Assembly: GCF_004005995.1 (NCBI RefSeq)
Contig: NZ_CP034767.1
Location: forward strand, 1,488,001-1,552,000
Source of the DNA: Devosia sp. 1566
GTDB lineage: Bacteria > Pseudomonadota > Alphaproteobacteria > Rhizobiales > Devosiaceae
Reading direction: 5' to 3'
DNA length: 64,000 bases
Positions 59,780-64,000 of the stretch are shown piece after piece. Every line of letters starts with the position of its first letter. Positions within the stretch are counted from its first letter, which is position 1. The translations under genes and the position numbers were made by a program. The notes below the pieces were generated by a model. The model made no database searches, had not been told where the DNA came from, and worked only from the letters and a program-made list of their open reading frames with translations.

Positions 59780-62122
59780 ATGCCATCATTTTCTCGCGGA
59801 CTGGAAAAAGCTCTGCATCAGGCGATGAACCTGGCGCGCGAGCGTAACCACGAATTCGCTACCCTCGAACACCTTCTGCTCGCCCTGACCGACGATCGAG
59901 ACACCATTGCCGTCCTTGCGGGCTGCGATGTCGATGTCGACGCGCTCAAGAGCGATCTCGAGGACTTCATCAATGAGGAACTCGACAGCCTCATCGTCGC
60001 CAATGGCCAGGACGCTCGGCCCACTGCCGCGTTCCAACGGGTCATTCAGCGCGCCGTAATCCACGTCCAGTCTTCTGGCCGCGAAGAGGTCACCGGTGCC
60101 AATGTGCTGGTTGCCATTTTTGCCGAGCGTGAAAGCCATGCTGCTTATTTCCTCGAACAGCAGGATATGAGCCGGCTCGATGCGGTCAATTTCATCAGCC
60201 ACGGGATCACCAAGTCTGGTCCCAGCGAGGAGCGCAAAGTGCGTGGTGCCGAGGACGGTGAAGGCAATAGCGAAGGCGGGCGGGGCGACAACGCCAAGAG
60301 TTCGGCTCTCGCAGATTTCTGCGTGGATCTGAACGCCAAGGCACGAGCAGGCAAGATCGATCCATTGATCGGTCGTGATGCCGAGTTGCGCCGCACCATC
60401 CAGGTGCTGTGCCGCCGCTCCAAGAACAACCCGATCTATGTGGGTGACGCCGGCGTGGGCAAGACGGCGATTGCCGAAGGCCTAGCCCGCAAGATCGTTG
60501 AGGGCGATGTGCCCGAAGTGCTCAAGGAAGCGGTGATCTACTCGCTCGACATGGGCTCCCTGCTGGCCGGCACCCGCTATCGCGGTGACTTCGAGGAACG
60601 TCTCAAGGCCGTGATGAAGGAGCTGGAAAAGCTGCCTCATGCCGTGCTCTTCATCGACGAAATCCACACCATGATCGGTGCGGGTGCAACCTCGGGCGGC
60701 GCGCTCGATGCTTCGAATCTCCTCAAGCCTGCTCTGGCTTCCGGCGCGATCCGGTGCATCGGTTCGACCACCTACAAGGAATACCGCCAGTTCTTCGAAA
60801 AGGACCGCGCGCTGGTGCGGCGCTTCCAGAAGATCGACGTCAACGAGCCTTCGATCCCCGATGCCATCGAAATCGTGAAGGGCCTGCGTCCTTATTTCGA
60901 AGAGTTCCACAAGATCAAGTACACCGACGATGCTCTCAAGGCGGCGGTGGAACTGTCGGCCCGCTACATCAACGACCGCAAATTGCCCGACAAGGCGATC
61001 GACGTCATCGATGAAACCGGCGCTAGCCAGATGCTGCTCACCGAGGATCAGCGCAAGCAGGTGATCGATGTCGAGGATATCGAGAACACCATCGCCACCA
61101 TCGCGCGCATCCCGCCAAAATCGGTTAGCAAGTCCGATGCGGAACTGCTGAGCAGCCTCGAGCAAAGCCTCAAGACCGTGGTCTACGGACAGGATGCCGC
61201 CATCACGGCACTGTCCTCCGCGATCAAGCTGGCCCGTGCCGGCCTGCGCGAGCCCGAAAAGCCGATCGGCTCTTACCTGTTCACCGGTCCTACCGGCGTC
61301 GGCAAGACCGAAGTGGCCAAGCAACTCGCCGACACGCTCGGGGTGGAGCTGCTGCGCTTCGACATGTCCGAATATATGGAGCGTCACACCGTGTCGCGCC
61401 TGATCGGTGCCCCTCCGGGTTATGTCGGCTTTGATCAGGGTGGTCTTTTGACCGACGGGGTGGATCAGCATCCGCATTGCGTCGTGCTGCTGGATGAAAT
61501 CGAGAAGGCCCATCCGGACCTCTACAACATCCTGTTGCAGGTGATGGATCACGGCAAGCTCACCGACCACAACGGCAAGTCGGTCGACTTCCGCAATGTG
61601 ATCCTGATCATGACCTCCAATGCGGGCGCTATGGACTTGCAGAAGAGCCCGATCGGCTTTGGCCGCAAGCGCGAAGTCGGGGACGACGAAGAAGCCATCA
61701 ACCGCATCTTCACTCCCGAATTCCGCAACCGGCTTGATGCGATCATCTCCTTTGCGCCCCTGCCGCGCGAAGTGGTCCGTCGGGTGGTCGAGAAGTTCGT
61801 TCTGCAGCTGGAAGGTCAGCTTGCCGAGCGGGGCGTCACCATCAACCTGACCTCGGAAGCCGCTGATTGGCTCGCCGAGCACGGTTACGACGAACGCATG
61901 GGTGCCCGTCCTCTGGGTCGCGTCATCCAGGAACACGTCAAGAAGCCCCTGGCCGATCAGGTTCTCTTCGGGGAATTGGTCAATGGCGGCTCGGTGACCG
62001 TGGCCGTCGTTGGCGAAGGCGCCGATGCCAAGCTGGAACTGGTCGCAGTCCCACCGCGCCCCGCCAAGCCCAAGGCCCTGCCCAAGCCCAAAAAGCCCAA
62101 GGCCACCGCCGATAAGGAGTAA
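59780..62122 (+). CDS. clpA: ATP-dependent Clp protease ATP-binding subunit ClpA
   Basis: 780 aa. Unfoldase partner of ClpP. The N domain (1-150) includes EFATLEHLLLALTDDRDT, which docks ClpS. The first AAA+ module has GDAGVGKTAIAEGLA and the second has GPTGVGKTEVAKQLA, with VVLLDEIEKAHPD as Walker B. The missing middle coiled coil distinguishes it from ClpB. The C-terminal tail is Lys/Pro-rich (KPKALPKPKKPKAT). Co-transcribed with clpS. Confidence 0.95.
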   Translation: MPSFSRGLEKALHQAMNLARERNHEFATLEHLLLALTDDRDTIAVLAGCDVDVDALKSDLEDFINEELDSLIVANGQDARPTAAFQRVIQRAVIHVQSSGREEVTGANVLVAIFAERESHAAYFLEQQDMSRLDAVNFISHGITKSGPSEERKVRGAEDGEGNSEGGRGDNAKSSALADFCVDLNAKARAGKIDPLIGRDAELRRTIQVLCRRSKNNPIYVGDAGVGKTAIAEGLARKIVEGDVPEVLKEAVIYSLDMGSLLAGTRYRGDFEERLKAVMKELEKLPHAVLFIDEIHTMIGAGATSGGALDASNLLKPALASGAIRCIGSTTYKEYRQFFEKDRALVRRFQKIDVNEPSIPDAIEIVKGLRPYFEEFHKIKYTDDALKAAVELSARYINDRKLPDKAIDVIDETGASQMLLTEDQRKQVIDVEDIENTIATIARIPPKSVSKSDAELLSSLEQSLKTVVYGQDAAITALSSAIKLARAGLREPEKPIGSYLFTGPTGVGKTEVAKQLADTLGVELLRFDMSEYMERHTVSRLIGAPPGYVGFDQGGLLTDGVDQHPHCVVLLDEIEKAHPDLYNILLQVMDHGKLTDHNGKSVDFRNVILIMTSNAGAMDLQKSPIGFGRKREVGDDEEAINRIFTPEFRNRLDAIISFAPLPREVVRRVVEKFVLQLEGQLAERGVTINLTSEAADWLAEHGYDERMGARPLGRVIQEHVKKPLADQVLFGELVNGGSVTVAVVGEGADAKLELVAVPPRPAKPKALPKPKKPKATADKE

Positions 62123-62143
62123 TCCTCCAAAAACCCAAAAACA

Positions 62144-62175
62144 AAGGCCGGGAGCGATCCCGGCCTTTTTGTTTT
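62144..62175. terminator. clpA terminator (bidirectional shape)
   Basis: AAGGCCGGG (62144-62152) pairs with CCCGGCCTT (62159-62167), followed by TTTGTTTTC; the minus-strand side reads TTTGTTTTTGG. It ends clpA and could back up tyrS from the other side. Confidence 0.88.
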
Positions 62176-62209
62176 CAGTGTTCAGGTCAGCCCTTGAGCG
62201 GTCACAGCC

Positions 62210-62250
62210 GCCGGTGTCACCCCGGCCTCGAGCCGGGGTCCATCTCGAGC
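62210..62250. repeat. Palindromic element of the dispersed alphaproteobacterial type
   Basis: ACCCCGGC (62219-62226), loop CTCGA, GCCGGGGT (62232-62239), followed by CCATCTCGAG. The pattern GTCACCCCGGCCTCGAG followed by CCGGGGTCCATC closely resembles intergenic palindromic repeats common in Hyphomicrobiales and Sphingomonadales. It lies 34 nt beyond the tyrS stop and could stabilise its mRNA end. Confidence 0.55.
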
Positions 62251-62272
62251 TCTCAGGGCTTGGTAGCAAGCC

Positions 62273-63523
62273 CTAAACCGGCTTGATCAACGCATGCCGC
62301 TTCTTGCCGACGGACAGCTTGATCACACCCTCGGCGAGCAGCGCGTTTTCGCCCAAGCTCAGCTTGTCGTCCTCGACCACGGTGTCATTGACGCGCACCG
62401 CACCTGAAGCCACATGCCGGCGCGCTTCGCCGTTCGAGGCCGCCAGCCCCGCCATCACCAGCGCCGACAAGATCCCGACGCCTCCGTTCAACTCTGCCCG
62501 CGACACGGTCGCAGTGGGCAACGACAGGTCGACGGAGCCGGCTTCAAAGGTCGCCTTGGCCGTCGCCGCCGCCTCGTCGGCCGCCTGGCGGCCATGCACG
62601 ATGGCGGTCACCTCGGTGGCCAGCACCTTCTTGGCCTCATTGATCTCGGTCCCACCAAGCGCTGCCAGTTTGGCAATCTCGTCGAGCGGCAGCCGCGTGA
62701 AGATCTTGAGGAACTTGCCAACGTCCGCATCCTCGGTGTTGCGGAAATACTGCCAGAAGTCATAGGGGCTGAAGAGGTCGCCATTGAGCCACACGGCCCC
62801 CGAGGCAGACTTGCCCATCTTCTCGCCGCTCGACTTGGTCAGCAGTGGCGTCGTCAGCGCATAAAGCTGCGGTCCACCCATGCGATGGCTGAGGTCAACG
62901 CCATTGATGATGTTGCCCCACTGATCCGAGCCGCCCATCTGCAGCACGGTGCCATAGCGGCGGTTGAGCTCGACGAAGTCGTAGCCCTGCATGATCATGT
63001 AGTTGAATTCGAGAAAGCTGAGCGACTGTTCGCGATCGAGCCGGAGCTTGACCGAGTCGAAGCTGAGCATGCGGTTGACCGAAAAGTGCCGGCCAACATC
63101 ACGCAGGAACTCGATATAGTTGAGGTTCAGAAGCCATTCAGCATTGTTAATCATGATGGCTGGATTGTGGCCATCATAGCGCAGAATGTTGCTGTAGACC
63201 CGCTTGATGCTCGCGATATTGGCTTCGATCTGCTCGACGGTCAGCAGCTTGCGCTGCTCGTCGCGGAAGGAAGGATCCCCAACCATCGAGGTGCCGCCGC
63301 CCATCAAGCTGATCGCCCGATGGCCGGTTTCCTGCAGCCAGTACAACATCGTAACGGTGATCAGGTTACCGATATGGATCGACGTGGCTGTCGCGTCATA
63401 CCCCACATAGCCAGTGATCGGTCCCTTGAGGGCCAGGGCATCGAGCCCCTCCGGATCGGAAATCTGGTGGATGAAACCGCGCTCATCGAGCACGCGCAGG
63501 AAATCAGACTTGAACTTCGACAT
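62273..63523 (-). CDS. tyrS: Tyrosine-tRNA ligase
   Basis: 416 aa from ATG 63523. Class I synthetase charging tRNA-Tyr. The HIGH-type motif is SIHIGNLI and the KMSKS-type motif is EKMGKSASG. The tyrosine-binding region includes [16 protein letters not shown]-terminal S4 domain (about 350-416: [20 protein letters not shown]) binds the tRNA. Two TTG codons directly before the ATG are alternatives without benefit. Confidence 0.95.
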   Translation of the reverse strand: MSKFKSDFLRVLDERGFIHQISDPEGLDALALKGPITGYVGYDATATSIHIGNLITVTMLYWLQETGHRAISLMGGGTSMVGDPSFRDEQRKLLTVEQIEANIASIKRVYSNILRYDGHNPAIMINNAEWLLNLNYIEFLRDVGRHFSVNRMLSFDSVKLRLDREQSLSFLEFNYMIMQGYDFVELNRRYGTVLQMGGSDQWGNIINGVDLSHRMGGPQLYALTTPLLTKSSGEKMGKSASGAVWLNGDLFSPYDFWQYFRNTEDADVGKFLKIFTRLPLDEIAKLAALGGTEINEAKKVLATEVTAIVHGRQAADEAAATAKATFEAGSVDLSLPTATVSRAELNGGVGILSALVMAGLAASNGEARRHVASGAVRVNDTVVEDDKLSLGENALLAEGVIKLSVGKKRHALIKPV

Positions 63524-63562
63524 CAACAAACCGCTTCTTTATCAGGGGCTTAACTCAGCCGC

Positions 63563-64000
63563 CTAGCGCCCGCCACCCGCGGCAATCTCCTGCCGGCGAC
63601 GGTCGAGGTAATCGGCGCAACGCGTGGTCAGATCATCGATCTTGCCTTCGAAGAAGTGGTTAGCCCCTTCCACGATCTGCTGCTCGATGGTGATGCCCTT
63701 CTGCGTCTTGAGCTTGTCAACGAGCTTCTGCACCGAATTGGGCGGCGCCACGCGGTCCTTGTCGCCATGAATGATCAGCCCCGATGAAGGGCAGGGGGCA
63801 AGGAACGAGAAATCATAGAGATTTTCCGGTGGCGCGACCGAGATGAAGCCCTCGACCTCCGGCCGGCGCATCAGCAACTGCATGCCGATCCAAGCGCCGA
63901 ACGAGAAGCCCGCAATCCAGCAGCCCCGCGATTCCCGGTTGATGGTCTGCAACCAGTCTAGCGCCGCCGCCGCATCGGACAGCTCGCCAATGCCATGGTC
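63563..64000 (-). CDS. Alpha/beta hydrolase, 5' end cut by window
   Basis: The frame is open from the stop at 63563 to the window edge: 145 codons, N-terminus missing. The nucleophile elbow is GFSFG, the acid lies in IHGDKDRVAPP and the catalytic His in EGANHFFEGK, as in small dienelactone-hydrolase-like proteins common in alphaproteobacteria. Substrate unknown. It may be upstream of tyrS on the same strand, with 39 nt between. Confidence 0.85.
   Translation of the reverse strand, partial: DHGIGELSDAAAALDWLQTINRESRGCWIAGFSFGAWIGMQLLMRRPEVEGFISVAPPENLYDFSFLAPCPSSGLIIHGDKDRVAPPNSVQKLVDKLKTQKGITIEQQIVEGANHFFEGKIDDLTTRCADYLDRRRQEIAAGGGR

Overview
The window is 64 kb of high-GC (about 60-63%) chromosomal DNA from an alphaproteobacterium, most likely of the order Hyphomicrobiales (Rhizobiales) and probably close to Devosia. 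This assignment is inferred from protein sequence style and gene order. The main clues are the contiguous secE-nusG-rplKAJL-rpoBC / str / S10 / spc / alpha ribosomal supercluster with adk directly after secY and no rpsD in the alpha operon, a MipZ division-site ATPase, an ATP12 chaperone, a DUF1489 protein, a ClpS-ClpA pair, and a D-Ala-D-Ala carboxypeptidase fused to a SPOR domain. I see no insertion sequence, prophage, integrase, CRISPR array or rRNA. One tRNA gene is present, tRNA-Leu(GAG).

Positions 1-1300 hold the 3'-truncated end of a reductase gene and a small unknown gene, both on the minus strand. Positions 1303-13463 carry secE, nusG, rplK, rplA, rplJ, rplL, rpoB and rpoC, ending at a strong terminator. 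A minus-strand ybjN-like secreted protein gene and a 460-bp gap separate this block from the str operon (rpsL, rpsG, fusA, tuf), which runs into the S10, spc and alpha operons (rpsJ to rplQ, 18744-32750). Several intergenic gaps in this half hold strong RNA hairpins: a nusG-rplK leader with competing helices, an L10 leader, an rplL-rpoB attenuator, and hairpins at fusA-tuf, tuf-rpsJ, adk-rpsM and rpsK-rpoA. They are candidates for transcript-level or ribosomal-protein feedback control.

From 32.7 to 64 kb the genes are ordinary housekeeping and accessory genes in short, often overlapping operons: an NAD-dependent reductase; an ornithine-decarboxylase-type enzyme; the periplasmic protease DegP and RarA; a patatin lipoprotein; a translationally coupled crcB-rluC-HAD-ATP12 operon; folP-folB-folK; a sulfate ABC importer (binding protein, CysT, CysW) without its ATPase, next to an SLC13 anion permease; rimO; doxX; lipB; a stand-alone FliN-like domain; tRNA-Leu; mgtE; a 33-codon membrane microprotein; a GST with DUF1489; mipZ; a D,D-carboxypeptidase; clpS-clpA; tyrS; and a truncated alpha/beta hydrolase.

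I found no clearly undescribed multi-gene system. The best leads are: ribosomal protein S12 carrying Arg at position 88, a classical streptomycin-resistance position; the microprotein gene at 54727-54828 with its own ribosome binding site and terminator; the orphan FliN-like protein; the ABC sulfate importer lacking CysA; and the structured leaders of the ribosomal operons.
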